Assembly (NCBI GenBank): GCA_009602725.1
Contig: WELB01000026.1
Coordinates: forward strand, 73,134 to 137,133
From: Spirogloea muscicola
Taxonomy: Eukaryota > Streptophyta > Zygnematophyceae > Spirogloeales > Spirogloeaceae
Length of the DNA: 64,000 nucleotides
Direction of reading: 5' to 3'
Of this stretch, positions 46,834 through 56,640 are shown one piece after another (position 1 is the first letter of the stretch; each line of letters begins with the position of its first letter). Below the pieces are notes generated by a model. That model did not search any database and had not been told where the DNA came from. It saw nothing but the letters and a program-made list of their open reading frames with translations. Position numbers and translations under genes: made by a program.

Positions 46834-47423
46834 CTAATATCCTCGTGTGAGAACGTACATATCTGACAAGCTAAGCTGAGGAGCCAGACCACCGCCACGG
46901 AAGTCATCAGCCTGGCCTAATGCATGCCCAGCACGCTGGTGTATCGCGAGTGCCTGGGAGCGCTGTAGACTCAATGATAGCCGCATTCTGTACCAGGTAA
47001 CGATGGCTTCCGGGACGCTAGAATGCCCTAAGCTACCCGCCCGACTACGTCGGCGGGCATTGACATGCTGTGCCAGACGTTGGAGGAGGGAAGACCACTT
47101 CGTCCCGTAGCTGCCGTATATGTTCATGGCGCATGGGAAGAAGTGGTCGCCCCGGGGGTGGTCCTTAATGTCGCTCCTTCTTCGCATGATGTGTCGCCCG
47201 ACCTGGCACAGTCGGCGTGGGTGCCCCCTGGTTGGAATGCGTCGATGAGAACGACGTCGAGGAGAAGACGAGGCCGACCGCTCCGGGGGGTAGCAACCAC
47301 ATCCAGACGCCTGATGTGAGGTCTGCCACGCTGGATGAAGACCAGTCCAGAGAATATACAAGGTCTAGAAGATGGGCCCAAATGCTCATCTTTGTATAGG
47401 CGGACCTGGCGAGAACGATACAC
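46834..47423 (-). mobile_element. LINE 3' end: endonuclease-like part and C terminus
   Basis: The minus strand reads RRLDVVATPRSGRPRLLLDV, then VLIDAF. This recalls the PD-(D/E)xK restriction-like endonuclease of site-specific LINEs, with the Pro of PD replaced. In another frame it continues GDHFFPCAMNIYG, YRMRLSLSLQRSQALAIHQR and SDMYVLTRGY with TAG at 46834. The frame change lies near 47180. It is a 5'-truncated copy of the same element type as at 59640-59900 and 52374-52606. Family from memory: R2/NeSL-like LINEs. Confidence 0.65.
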
Positions 47424-47626
47424 CTCGTAGCTTGGCGGCCTCGTAGCTTAGCTTGTCCCTGAACTTGCTGACAGCACATACGTGCGTGTAGCGTTACCAG
47501 CACCATCTGAAGGTAACCAACGATAGGCACGTCACCAACAAGTACTTGGTGACGGCTGTTGGGAAGGATGGACACCTGGAATCTGGGTCGGTAGTCAAAC
47601 GCAGAGGCTTAGCTCGTGACAGCCCT

Positions 47627-48391
47627 TGTAACGTCCCCCCTGTTTAGGAGAATGAAACGGTATCGGTAAGCGGCTTTACGCGCGGCACGCATTAGTCACG
47701 CGTGGCACGCGCCAGTTCCCAGGACTCGTGTACCATTCGTCAGGCTCGCGCCACACGAGCCCGCACCTTGCGCGTCACGCGCTAGTCGTATCCCCATTGT
47801 GCGGGTCCGCTCCTTCGCTCTCCTTCGTTCGGGGCCGGACCTTGGGCTTCCCTCGACACAACCTCGGAGGAGGGGTGGCAGGTGGAACGTTATGAGTAGT
47901 AGACCGAGGCTAGACTCTGGCTCTGGCCGGGGGACCCGCTTCCAGGAACCCAGTCTCTCTGACCCGAGGCTGCTTAGCAGGGGTTACTGAGTGCTTCGTA
48001 GCTGTTTCGTTGCTTTCTTGTGCTTGACCAGTGACGCCCAGAGAGGCACACCCCTGCTTGCCTGCTGCCGCAGCCGCCGCCCCAGCCCTTCTGCTGCCGT
48101 CTGCTGCCCAGCCCGTCGCCGCAGCCCGTTGCTGCAGACATCGCCGGCTCTCCGTAAGTGCCACGGTTGCGTCCCATCTGGGGGCAGCTACTAATCCCAG
48201 ACCCTCTGTAGAGTCGCCGCCTTCTGGCGGTGCTTCAGGGTAAACCTTCTGCTGTGCTATGTGATGCACGTGTGTGCTCCGTGTGCGCTGGCGTTCCACT
48301 ATGTAGGGGGGTAGTTCCTAATCCCCCTAGGTCTGAACTCAATAAGGACGTACTAACCCCTCACTGCGTGTGTAGGGATCAGAACGTCACA
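47627..48391 (+). mobile_element. LTR type B with an inserted LINE tail
   Basis: It runs from TGTAACGTCCCC to AGAACGTCACA, 765 bp. About 110 bp (47921-48028) do not belong to the LTR and match the LINE 3' sequence at 54238-54350 (GGACCCGCTTCCAGGA, CTGCTTAGCAGGGGTTACTG). No internal region adjoins. Confidence 0.7.
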
Positions 48392-48641
48392 ACCCGCTTG
48401 AGTACTTTGAAATGTTCAGCCAACTCACTTGGCTCCTCATTCCTCGACTTCACCGAGCATCGCTGTGTAACCAACACCCTCGGCTGTCCAGCGGGCTTGC
48501 AGCAGGCTCGAGCAAGTACCACAAAGGATGGCCACTTAGTGAGCACAAGTAAGCAACCGCAAGTCAGAAACATCAAGCCGCCACTAGATGCGCCTTGCCG
48601 TGTCCTGCAAGTCAGAAAGATTAGCCGCCACTAGATGCGCC
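48392..48641. other. No feature recognised
   Basis: No coherent coding frame. A short repeat GCAAGTCAGAAA with CGCCACTAGATGCGCCTTGC occurs twice (48557-48600 and 48608-48650). Confidence 0.4.
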
Positions 48642-48731
48642 TTGCCATGTCCCTGCAGCAATCCTTGGCTTTTGCTGTGCACTTGCGGATAGGCCGCGCC
48701 TTGGCTGCTGCCTCCGGCTTCTGACTTGTCT
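48642..48731 (+). mobile_element. LINE C-terminal coding fragment
   Basis: It reads MRLAMSLQQSLAFAVHLRIG, then RALAAASGF and a stop. Compared with the copy at 59640-59790 most differences fall at third codon positions. This shows that the motif evolved under protein-level constraint before this copy died. Confidence 0.7.
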
Positions 48732-49384
48732 TTGTCTACGAATTATCGTGCAGTTTTCTCTCTGCTTTGCCAAGGATTGCAATTGTACGGCTTTGTCCCA
48801 TTGGACAAAGCAGGGACAGGGGGGAAGCTTCGGCTCCGCGATGGAGTTACTGACAGAGTTCATATTGATTCTGCTTAAGAAATGAAAATATGAGCCAAAA
48901 CCGATTTAGCCATCACTGATGGCGAAATCATATGTGATATCCCTCCGAAGGCGTTGCATGAAAGAACATGAACGGCACACACATCGATGCACCAGATGAG
49001 TTTATCCACCAGAAACGGTTGTGCTCATAGGTTGCCTCGTCATGTGCTTCGCAGCCATCTACATTGCTGAGATCCTTGTAGTCGAAGTGGTATTCCGGAG
49101 GAGAATTTAATGAGCTGGAAGTAGAGGATGGACAGCGATTGCGACGCTTTTAGACTGGCTCAACTTAGCAGCATTCCGAATGAGAGACAACAGGTCAAGA
49201 CCAATATAACAAGTGTTAACGGCGCTTTGATATCTGGGACCGACTTTGAATGTCTCTGTTGGCCTCCCACCGAGAATGCCATATCCGTTAGCTGCGAGCC
49301 AGCGACCTTGTTTGTTTGTTCATCACGTAGTGTACACGTTAGAGATATGTACAACGAATTATCAATTATTATACACAATTAGAA
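48732..49384. other. No gene recognised
   Basis: Base composition becomes AT-richer from about 48850 onward. The part next to 49385 may belong to the organelle-derived insert, but I could not match it. Confidence 0.4.
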
Positions 49385-49570
49385 GTTGATGAGATTGGTC
49401 GAGTTTTTTCTGTAGGAGATGGGATTGCACGTGTATATGGATTAAATTTGTTAAAAAGGCAGGATAATTAGTAAAATTCTCTAGTGGTGTAAAAGGAATG
49501 GCTTTAAATTTAGAGACTGAAAATGTAGGAATTGTGGTTTTTGGTAGGATACAACTATAGTCAAACTTAA
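49385..49570 (+). pseudogene. atpA: Mitochondrial atpA fragment in nuclear DNA
   Basis: Two adjoining frames read [20 protein letters not shown] and [20 protein letters not shown], then IVVFG. These are the N-terminal beta-barrel sequence of F1-ATPase alpha, a mitochondrial or plastid gene in algae; the wording is closest to mitochondrial atpA. It is short, disrupted by stops and a frame change between the two parts, and AT-rich against GC-rich surroundings. It is a nuclear copy of organelle DNA (or conceivably a chimeric join). Possible further atpA traces lie near 49740-49800 (DYVVVSMSATTYL). Confidence 0.8.
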
Positions 49571-50397
49571 TGGTTTCAGAGTAAGAATGACGTCCTAGAA
49601 ACAACTGACATCCACACGCTCGACAGGTCTAGCAAGACAACCTGTACCCATATGTAAGAAGAGACGAGAAGTGAGCTCTTCCAGAAGGGGGCCGCGGGTG
49701 TGAATGGCCAGCTCAGATAGAATGGTCTATAGACCCATATAAATCTACAGATTATGTCGTTGTGTCAATGTCAGCAACTACTTATCTGCACATCTGTTGT
49801 ACCATCTGTTACTGCCTCTGACTTGCAATTCCCTTGATGTTGTAAACTAGAAGATGATCTGCATTTGCAACATTGTTACTTGACATAATGCACGATCCCA
49901 GAAGGCAGCTACTATACGAGGAATACAACAGGGGCTTATTGATAAAAGCCTGTATCACAAGATCACAAAGGGTTGGGCAAGCAAACGGTCACTACAAGTG
50001 TTCATGACAGTACAAAATCACGTATGTGAGAATTGATAGTCTTGAAATCATCCCACATCAACCAGTATGTAAGCTGCACGAGCGTAAAGAGACGGTACTT
50101 CAATATTGAGCAACTGGTAACTGCTTCGCCCAATCGTGATTTGTGATGCTTTATCATCAGGGTCAGCCAGTCATGCACTGAAGAGCACTATAACGAGCTT
50201 ACTTTCACAAAAGCTTGTGTGAGTGAGTGGTGGCCACATAACACTACCTTGCATTCGACACGTGCATAAGGGAGAACGATGGAGAGCAAAGCTCAAAGCC
50301 ACAGCAAAATATTCAAGCTACTGGGCATATAAAGACATTGCCTTGACAAATACTACACTGAGATGAGATGGGAATTTTATGTAGGAGGCTATCAAAC
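49571..50397. other. Mostly unassigned; possible last exon of the hydrolase gene
   Basis: 49571-50040 shows no clear gene beyond weak atpA traces. On the minus strand, 50165-50050 reads ASQITIGRSSYQLLNIEVPS and ARAAYILVDVG with a stop. This could be a terminal exon of the gene to the right or of another gene. No catalytic-His motif of epoxide hydrolases was found. Confidence 0.35.
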
Positions 50398-52237
50398 CTG
50401 CGGAAAGTGGAATATTTGTTGACGTGGTACCAATTTCGTTGGAGTTGCCGTCATGTCAGCAGTAGCATATTTATCCTTGTCTCCCCAGAGAAGAAGTACA
50501 GGAATGGATATTTGTACAGTGGGCTCTTGAAACCAGAGTCCTTTGAAGAATGCTCTATGATAGTTGATCGAACAACCCAAAGCTCCTGGTACACTGAAGG
50601 CTTCCACATGCCTGGAAGATGTCAACTTTATTGTCAAGTCGTCTCAAAGTTACATAACAATGATAGCTCAATGGTAGAATGTGACTTGAAGCAACCTACT
50701 TGTTGACGTCCTCCTCAGAAAGCCTTTGAAGAGGTTCTCGCTCATATCGATGTCGCAGCTTCTTGTATCTGTGCCATAAGAAAGACCGTTTGATGGGTAC
50801 ATGCACCAAGCAGCACAAAGTCCTGGCTACTGATCAATACACCAACCTCACAAGTGAAGGTCGAGAGCAATGGCAAGGGAGATTCACCTCCGAAAAGTCG
50901 CACGAGCGTAATTAATTTATAAACTTTGCGACCCAGAATGCACAAAGACAACATACGAGAAACCTTTTGCTGACCCCTGACATCGTTGGACAAGGTTGAG
51001 ACTCTGCGAGGTCACATCCAGTAGCTTGAAGAAGAGCTTACCTGTTGAGTGTCATGAATCTCTCAGGAATGCTTGGAATCTGGAAGACGTCTGAAAATGC
51101 AAAGGTCATTAAAACTCCGAAGGTTGTTAATGAGCGGCACGGCAAGCCATCAATCAGTCAAGCTAAGCTCACCGAATCCTACCTGCTGACCATGTCCAGG
51201 TTGAAGGGCAATATCATCTGTCTTATGGTGCTCTACTCCATCTAACTAAAAGTAGCGCAGCAGCACTAAGTGCACGAGGATGCTCAGAAATTGTATACAA
51301 GTCTTCAACGAGCCGAGCAGGAGGCAAGCAAGCTACAGAAGAGCCGGAACATACACCAGTACCAATATCGTAAGGCTTTCATAGGGGTTCGCCAAAGCGA
51401 AAGGGCGTCTTTGAGCACTTTTGGGTGTGGTCCATTGAGCACAATCAACTTCTGTAGCTTGTCAGGATAATCCATTGCAAAAGCCCAAGCAACCAATGCT
51501 CCCCATCCATGGCCCACCTGGGATCACGCATGTGCAGGGCATAAAAGTACGGCCACAGCTGATTGCTGCACAGCGGGTATGCAAGTCAGGCAGACATTTC
51601 AGGGGGGGCAGGTGGGTCTGGCACAATTGACAACGCACCACAGCCAACGCGGTTGTCCTCGACGATGTTACTGCAATGACTGCCGCGAGGTCGTACGTCA
51701 GCTGCTTCTGGCTGTAATTCCAGATGCCCGGAACCTGGGAAGACAGGTTGTAGCCCCGCAAGTCCAGACCGACGACATGGAGTCCAGCCAGCGCCAAGGG
51801 TGCAAGCTGGCGGCGCCAGCTGTACCAGAATTCGGGGAAGCCGTGGAGGAAGACGACCTGCATGACCGTCAAGCACGTGAATCTTGTGGCTGCCGTGCGC
51901 GACAAGGAGTCGTTGTCTGGCATGGCGGTGCGCCTCCAAGCTAGAGTGGTATCAGCAGCATAGGCAGGCTGTTGAGCACTTCTATGTCAGTTGCAAGTGG
52001 TGGCCAACAAGGCCTTGCCTGCATCTGTCGTTTAGAGCTTGCAGCGGAAGGCAGAGTTGCACAGGGCAGTGAGCATTGGGCTGGAACTCGGCGGCTCACC
52101 GGTCGGCGAGCGAGGTCGCCACCCTCGACATAGTGCAAGGAGACTGGTCCACGGTGAAGCCAGCGGTGGATGAGCTCGGCGCCGTCGACGCGCTCGCAGG
52201 CAGGAGGAGAGGGGCCAGGCGGGGAGCCGAGCGCCAT
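50398..52237 (-). CDS. Epoxide-hydrolase-like alpha/beta hydrolase, Gly at nucleophile site
   Basis: Exons read 52237-52100, 51857-51639, 51517 to about 51330, 51090-51042 and 50611-50398. The first three join in phase 0. Motifs in order: VSLHYVEGGD, VVFLHGFPEFWYSW (the HGxP oxyanion box), VVGLDLRGY, then VVGHGWGALVAWAF, FQIPSIPERF, EAFSVPGALGCSINYHRA (lid) and PVLLLWGDKD (acid region). In soluble epoxide hydrolases the nucleophile motif is GHDWG; here the Asp codon is GGA (51506-51508), giving Gly. The classical ester-forming mechanism would not work, so this is a pseudo-enzyme, a decaying gene, or a sequence error. The lid exon between 51042 and 50611 and the final His exon are unresolved. 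The start ATG at 52237 was chosen because the frame upstream runs into LINE sequence. Confidence 0.8.
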
Positions 52238-52373
52238 TGTGGTAGGCGCCACGGCTGGCGCGCAGTGGCGAGGGGGCCGGCGGTGGACGCCATGCCGGAC
52301 GGCGGAGGGACCCGAGGCCAGCGGCAGTCGACATCTTTGGCTGTCTGGGTCCTCGTTTCCACACGTTCGATGC

Positions 52374-52606
52374 CCGCCGACGTAGTCGGGCGAGTAGCTT
52401 AGGAAAAAGTTCGGACATTCTAGCGTCCCGCAAGCCATCGTTGCATGCTAAAGAATGCGGCTATCATTAAGTCTACAGCGCTCCCAGGCACTCGCGATAC
52501 ACCAGCGTGCTGGTCGTGCATTATCCCAGGCTGATGGCTTCCGTGGTGGTGGTTTGGCTCCTCAGTACAGCTTGTCAGATATGAATGTGCTCACTTGGGG
52601 ATATTT
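52374..52606 (+). mobile_element. LINE 3' end, inverted relative to the 46.8-kb copy
   Basis: It reads MRLSLSLQRSQALAIHQR and RALSQADGF, nearly the same as the minus-strand copy at 46834-47062, including the flanking CCCGCCGACGTAGTCGGGCG. The two copies form an inverted repeat about 5.3 kb apart that brackets the hydrolase gene. It lies directly upstream of that gene's first exon. Confidence 0.75.
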
Positions 52607-52729
52607 AGTGTCCCCCTTAGCCAGCTCATTACTCAGTCAAAGGACATTCATAAGACCAGAATTGGCCTCCCTTCAATTTCACGCGGACCGCGCTCCTTGC
52701 CAATCTAGGCTACACGCGACGTGCAGATG

Positions 52730-53080
52730 TGTTTCCGGCTGAGATGGGCTTGCCAGCTGCAAATCTGTCGTTCTTGCGACGACGTTTCGGCCTGTTTGCA
52801 GCATGCTCAGGCTAATGCTTTGCACCAGAAAGCTGGGCGAGCTCTAGTTGGTCGTCGGGCCGAGCGATCAAACGAGTGGGGGATAGTTTTCCGGCAGCTA
52901 GTCTGTCGGATGTGAGGCTCCTCGCTCGTAACTACTGAGTGGTCCATCCTCCCCCGTTCTGCCATAGCCTCTTCAGGCCCTGCAGTCGCTGCTTAGCTCG
53001 TAGTGTGGCCCCTTGTCAATTCTTTTCGGGCTGGCTTCTCACAGCCCTCGCCCCCATTGGGAGAGCCACTTCTTCTAGTT
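52730..53080 (+). mobile_element. LINE 3' end with 3' UTR hairpin
   Basis: One frame reads DVSACLQHAQANALHQKAGR, the other ends AASLSDVRLLARNY with a stop near 52936. After the stop comes the standard tail: GGTCCATCCTCCCCC, GCTTAGCTCGTAG, then the hairpin GGGCTGGCTTCTCACAGCCC near 53030. The coding part has a frame change and a deletion. Confidence 0.7.
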
Positions 53081-53130
53081 GGTGGCAGTGGGCTTCGTTT
53101 CTGACATCTAGTATCCAGGCATCGATTAGT

Positions 53131-53622
53131 GACCTTTATGTTTTGTGCTCATTAACCCGTGGTTAATGAGCAAGCAATCTGCTGTAGATTTTGTAGGTCT
53201 TTAGATGTGCTTGCCTGTGTACTCGGCCATTTGGCCTTCGTTTGTTTCAAAAACACGAAATTGCGTGAGGGATGTGAGAACGTGTTTGGAAAGTGATGGA
53301 GGGCCAAAATGATTGCACTTCCAGGGTGTCCAATCAGAAGTAGTCCAATCTGCATTTGTTGAGTGGAGCTGCTTGATCATGCATCTGTAAGTCACAGAGA
53401 GATTACGATCTGGCCGCGCTTGCTTAATGAGTAGATTTGTAGTTTGCGCCTTCCGGCCCATTCATGCCTTCTGGGCTGGCCTCACAGCCATCGCTTTGCC
53501 ATCACAGCACGGACTTTGGACCAGCTGTTTCCTTTTCCAATCGTGTATTTTCCCCCATTCGATGCCCGAGGGTGTGGAAGTCCGGGAAAGCGCGCCAGCT
53601 GCCCGGTTCCAGCGGGGTCGCC
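53131..53622. other. Spacer between LINE fragments
   Basis: No coding match. The sequence TTGTTTCAAAAACACGAAAT with TTTGGCCTTCG at 53230-53265 recurs inverted at 55845-55870 and 59300-59320, so it belongs to the repeat family. Confidence 0.4.
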
Positions 53623-54350
53623 CGTCATGGACCCGGCCTACAACTAACTTCTCCCGTTCTGACATAGCATCTTCAGGCCCCTTCGTAGCTGCTAAGCGCT
53701 TTTTAAACGCTTGTCCGTCTCCCTCCAGCGGTCCATGGCGCACGCCTTGCATCTGCGTGCTGGCCGTGCTCTCGCTGCGGCCTCCGGCTTTCGTCAGGGG
53801 GATGGTTTACCGGCAGCTAGTCTGTCGGATGTGAGGCTCCTTACTCGTAACTACTAAGCGGTCCATCCTCCCCCTTTCTGCCATAGCCTCTTCAGGCCCC
53901 GCAGTCGCTGCTTAGCTCGTAGTTTGGCCCCTTCGAACCTTGTCAATTCTTTTCGGGCTGGCTTCTCACAGCCCTTGCCCCCATTGGGAGAGCCACTTCT
54001 TCCTCTTTTTAAAGGCCCCTCCGTCATTTGGCCCTTTCGAACCTATGTCAATTCTTTTCGGGCTGGCTTTTCACAGTCCTTGCCCCCATCGGGAAGTGCC
54101 AGAAGCCCTTTCTTCTTTTTCTAACTTCCGGCAGAGCCCTCGCTGCTGCCTCTGGCTCTGGCCAGGGGAAGAAAGGGCTCGCCCATCGAGGGTAGGGGCT
54201 GGAAAAGCCAGCCCTAAAATAGAAGCCAGAGGTCCTGCCTCTGGCTCTGGCCAGGGGACCCGCTTCCAGGAGCCCAGCTTCTTTGACCTAAGGCTGCTTA
54301 GCAGGGGTTACTGAGTGCTTCGTAGCTGCCTTGTTTCTTCTTGTGCTTGT
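53623..54350 (+). mobile_element. Two LINE 3' ends in tandem
   Basis: The first ends AASLSDVRLLTRNY with TAA near 53855 and is followed by a full tail (GTCAATTCTTTTCGGGCTGG at 53943-53962 and again at 54048). The second, 54120-54323, reads GQGTRFQEPSFFDLRLLSRG and a stop, with its own tail (CTTCGTAGCTGCC). Both are heavily 5'-truncated. Confidence 0.7.
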
Positions 54351-54389
54351 TTCTCTTAGCGCTTCCCTGGCCCCCTACTCATACTTTTT

Positions 54390-55449
54390 TCGTCCTTTTT
54401 GGGCTGGCTTTTCCAACCCCTATCCTCAATGGGCGAGCCCTTCCTCTGACTTCTATGAACAGCCAGCCCGAACAGCGCTGCCAAATAGAAAAAAGAAGTG
54501 GCTCTCCCAATGCCAGCCCCTCTTCTCTCGAGCACTTTCTTTCTCCCAATGGGGGCAAGGGCTGTGAAAAGCCAGCCCGAAAATAATTGACACAGGGTCC
54601 AAGGGGCCACAATGACGGAGGGGCCTGACAATGCTATGTCAGAACGGGTGGAGAATGGACCACTCAGTGCCAAATTGACTGGTGGCTGTGACAGAAAGAA
54701 GAAGTGCGCGCCCATAGAGAAGAAGAAGTGGGTCTCCCAATGGGGGCAAGGGCTGTGAGAAGCCAGCCCCAAAAAGAATTGACAAGGTTCGAAGGGGCCA
54801 AACTACGAGCTAAGCAGCGACTGCGGGGCCTGAAGAGGCTATGGCAGAACGGGGGAGGATGGACCACTCAGTAGTTAGGAGTAAGGAGCCTCACATCCGA
54901 CAGACTAGCTGCCGGAAAACCATCCCCCTGACGAAAGCCGGAGGCCGCAGCGAGAGCACGGCCAGCACGCAGAGATGCAAGGCGTGGGCCATGGACCGCT
55001 GGAAGAAGAAGTGGCTCTCCCAATGGGGGCAAGGGCTGTGAGAAGAAGTGGCTCTCCCAATGGGGGCAAGGGCTGTGAGAAGCCAGCCCGAAAAGAATTG
55101 ACAAGGTTCGAAGGGGCCAAACTACGAGCTAAGCAGCGGCTGCGGGGCCTGAAGAGGCTATGGCAGAACGGGGGAAGAGGGGCTGGCAAAGCCAGCCCAA
55201 AAAAAAATGGACAATGTCCAAAGCCAAAGAAAGAGGAGCCGGAAAAAGAAGAAGTGGCTCTCCCAATGGGGGCAAGGGCTGTGAGAAGCCAGCCCGAAAA
55301 GAATTGACAAGGTTCGAAGGGGCCAAACTACGAGCTAAGCAGCGACAAAGGAAAATGCGGAAAAAGCGGAAAAAGGACTACACTACAAAACACTGCGAAA
55401 CAAATAGACGATGCAGAGGGAAGCTCAGTACCCACCGAAGGGGAGTTGG
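54390..55449 (-). mobile_element. Array of LINE 3' tails, minus orientation
   Basis: At least four tails follow one another, each with TCTCCCAATGGGGGCAAGGG, CTGTGAGAAGCCAGCCC and GAATTGACAAGGTTCGAAGG (near 54545, 54730, 55050 and 55265). One keeps coding sequence (55010-54868, RAGRALAAASGFRQGD and SLSDVRLLTPNY). The copies at 55020-55080 and 55255-55330 are almost identical, which points to recent tandem duplication. Confidence 0.75.
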
Positions 55450-55736
55450 TGGATGGGGTGTGCCCTCCCCGGAAGTAGTGCAATACTGGGGCGACGCTGG
55501 CGGGCCCGAGCAGCAAGCTGCCTCTGTGGGTCCCGCCCCCCCGCATATCATTATATCATAAAACATTAGAAAAATCAAAACAATATATGTAAAATACAAA
55601 ATATAAAATTTAATTTTTAAAAACTAAAAAATTAAAGATATTTACTATCATGTGACCTGATGGGTCATGAATAAGATATTATACTGATAAGAACAGGTAC
55701 TACACTTGATCTTAGCCAAAAGGCCGAAAGGCTGTG
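55450..55736 (-). ncRNA. U2 snRNA gene with an AU-rich insert
   Basis: The minus strand reads CGGCCTTTTGGCTAAGATCA and GTGTAGTACCTGTTCTTATC, the conserved U2 5' end with the branch-site-pairing GTAGTA (55704-55699). Stem-loop II (CATGACCCATCAGGTCACATG) and an Sm-like site AATTTTTTAG (about 55635-55626) follow. Stem-loop III (GCAGCAAGCTGC core, 55501-55535) and stem-loop IV (CCCCGGAAGTAGTGCAATAC on the plus strand, 55467-55491, closed by CCCC/GGGG) are also present. Between Sm site and stem-loop III lie about 80 nt of nearly pure A and T (55546-55625), absent from plant or animal U2. A few changes from consensus occur. I saw no plant-type upstream element or TATA box. It may be functional, or a recent pseudogene carried among the repeats. 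Confidence 0.8.
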
Positions 55737-56099
55737 ACAGGCCAGCTACCGCGCTCAGCCGTGACGAACCAAGCGCGAGTTGCAGAAGCAGAGGCAGGGC
55801 AGGTACCTGACGAGAGGCGCGCGTTGCGCATGAAGGAATATCGTGTATTTGAAACAAACGAAGGCCAAATGGCCAAGTACAAAGGCAAGCACATCTTAAG
55901 ACCTACATAAGCTACAGTAGATTGACCCGCTCATGCACGTTGCGCATGGAGCCCCCTTGCTGCCCTCTTAGCACTTAGTACCTGGTTTTTTGCGCCATCC
56001 GGCTCCTTCAGACCTTGTCCATTCCTTTGGGCTATCCTCGTACAGCCACCTAAACCCTCTTTTTCTGTCGGCGAGCAATTTCTTACAGCCACTGGTCAA

Positions 56100-56640
56100 T
56101 TTGGACGCGCTCTTGAGCATGGAACAGAAAGAATATGGCGACGGCTATTAGTAGAAAGAGAGAAGTGGCTATCCCAACGGGGGCAAGGGCTGTGAGAAAG
56201 TGCGCTCCCATAGAGAAAAGGTGCTGGCAGAGGCCAGCCCGAAAAGAATGGACAAAAAAGCAAAGAGCCAAAAAGGTGCCTACAAGGAAAAGACACAGCT
56301 AGACACAAGACGACGCATCGGGAAACTCAGTAACCCCTGCTAAGCAGCCGCAGGTCGAGAAGCTGGGCTCCTGGAAGCGGGTTCCCAGGCCAAAGCCAGA
56401 GGCCGCAGCGAGGGCACGACCGGCACGCAAATGCAACGCAAAAGCCATAGACCTTTGCAGCGAGACGGACAGGCGCATTCGATACACTTGTGCGAGCGAG
56501 CCTGCAACATGGAAGAGAAGTGGCACTCCCAATTGGGGCAAGGGCTGTGAAAAGCCAGCCCGAAAAGAATTGACAAAGTTTCGAAGGGGCCAAATGACGG
56601 GGCCTAAAAAGCGTTAAGCAGCTACGAAGGGGCCTGAAGA
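56100..56640 (-). mobile_element. LINE 3' end, fairly long C-terminal part
   Basis: The frame 56541-56400 reads FHVAGSLAQVYRMRLSVSLQ and RAGRALAAASGF. After a frame change it ends LDLRLLSRGY with a stop near 56325. The tail with CCAGCCCGAAAAGAATGGAC lies at 56235-56255. FHVAGSLAQV is also found in the copy at 59640-59900, so the conserved protein part extends beyond the terminal motif. Confidence 0.7.

Noticed and set aside
50655-50705. tRNA-like D-arm (TAGCTCAATGGTAGAATG)
   Set aside because: No matching acceptor or T-arm could be placed around it.
52995-55330. LINE tails as tRNA-derived SINEs
   Set aside because: TTAGCTCGTAGTTTGG and TTCGAACC resemble A and B boxes, but they lie only a few bases apart, far too close for a pol III promoter, and no tRNA fold results.
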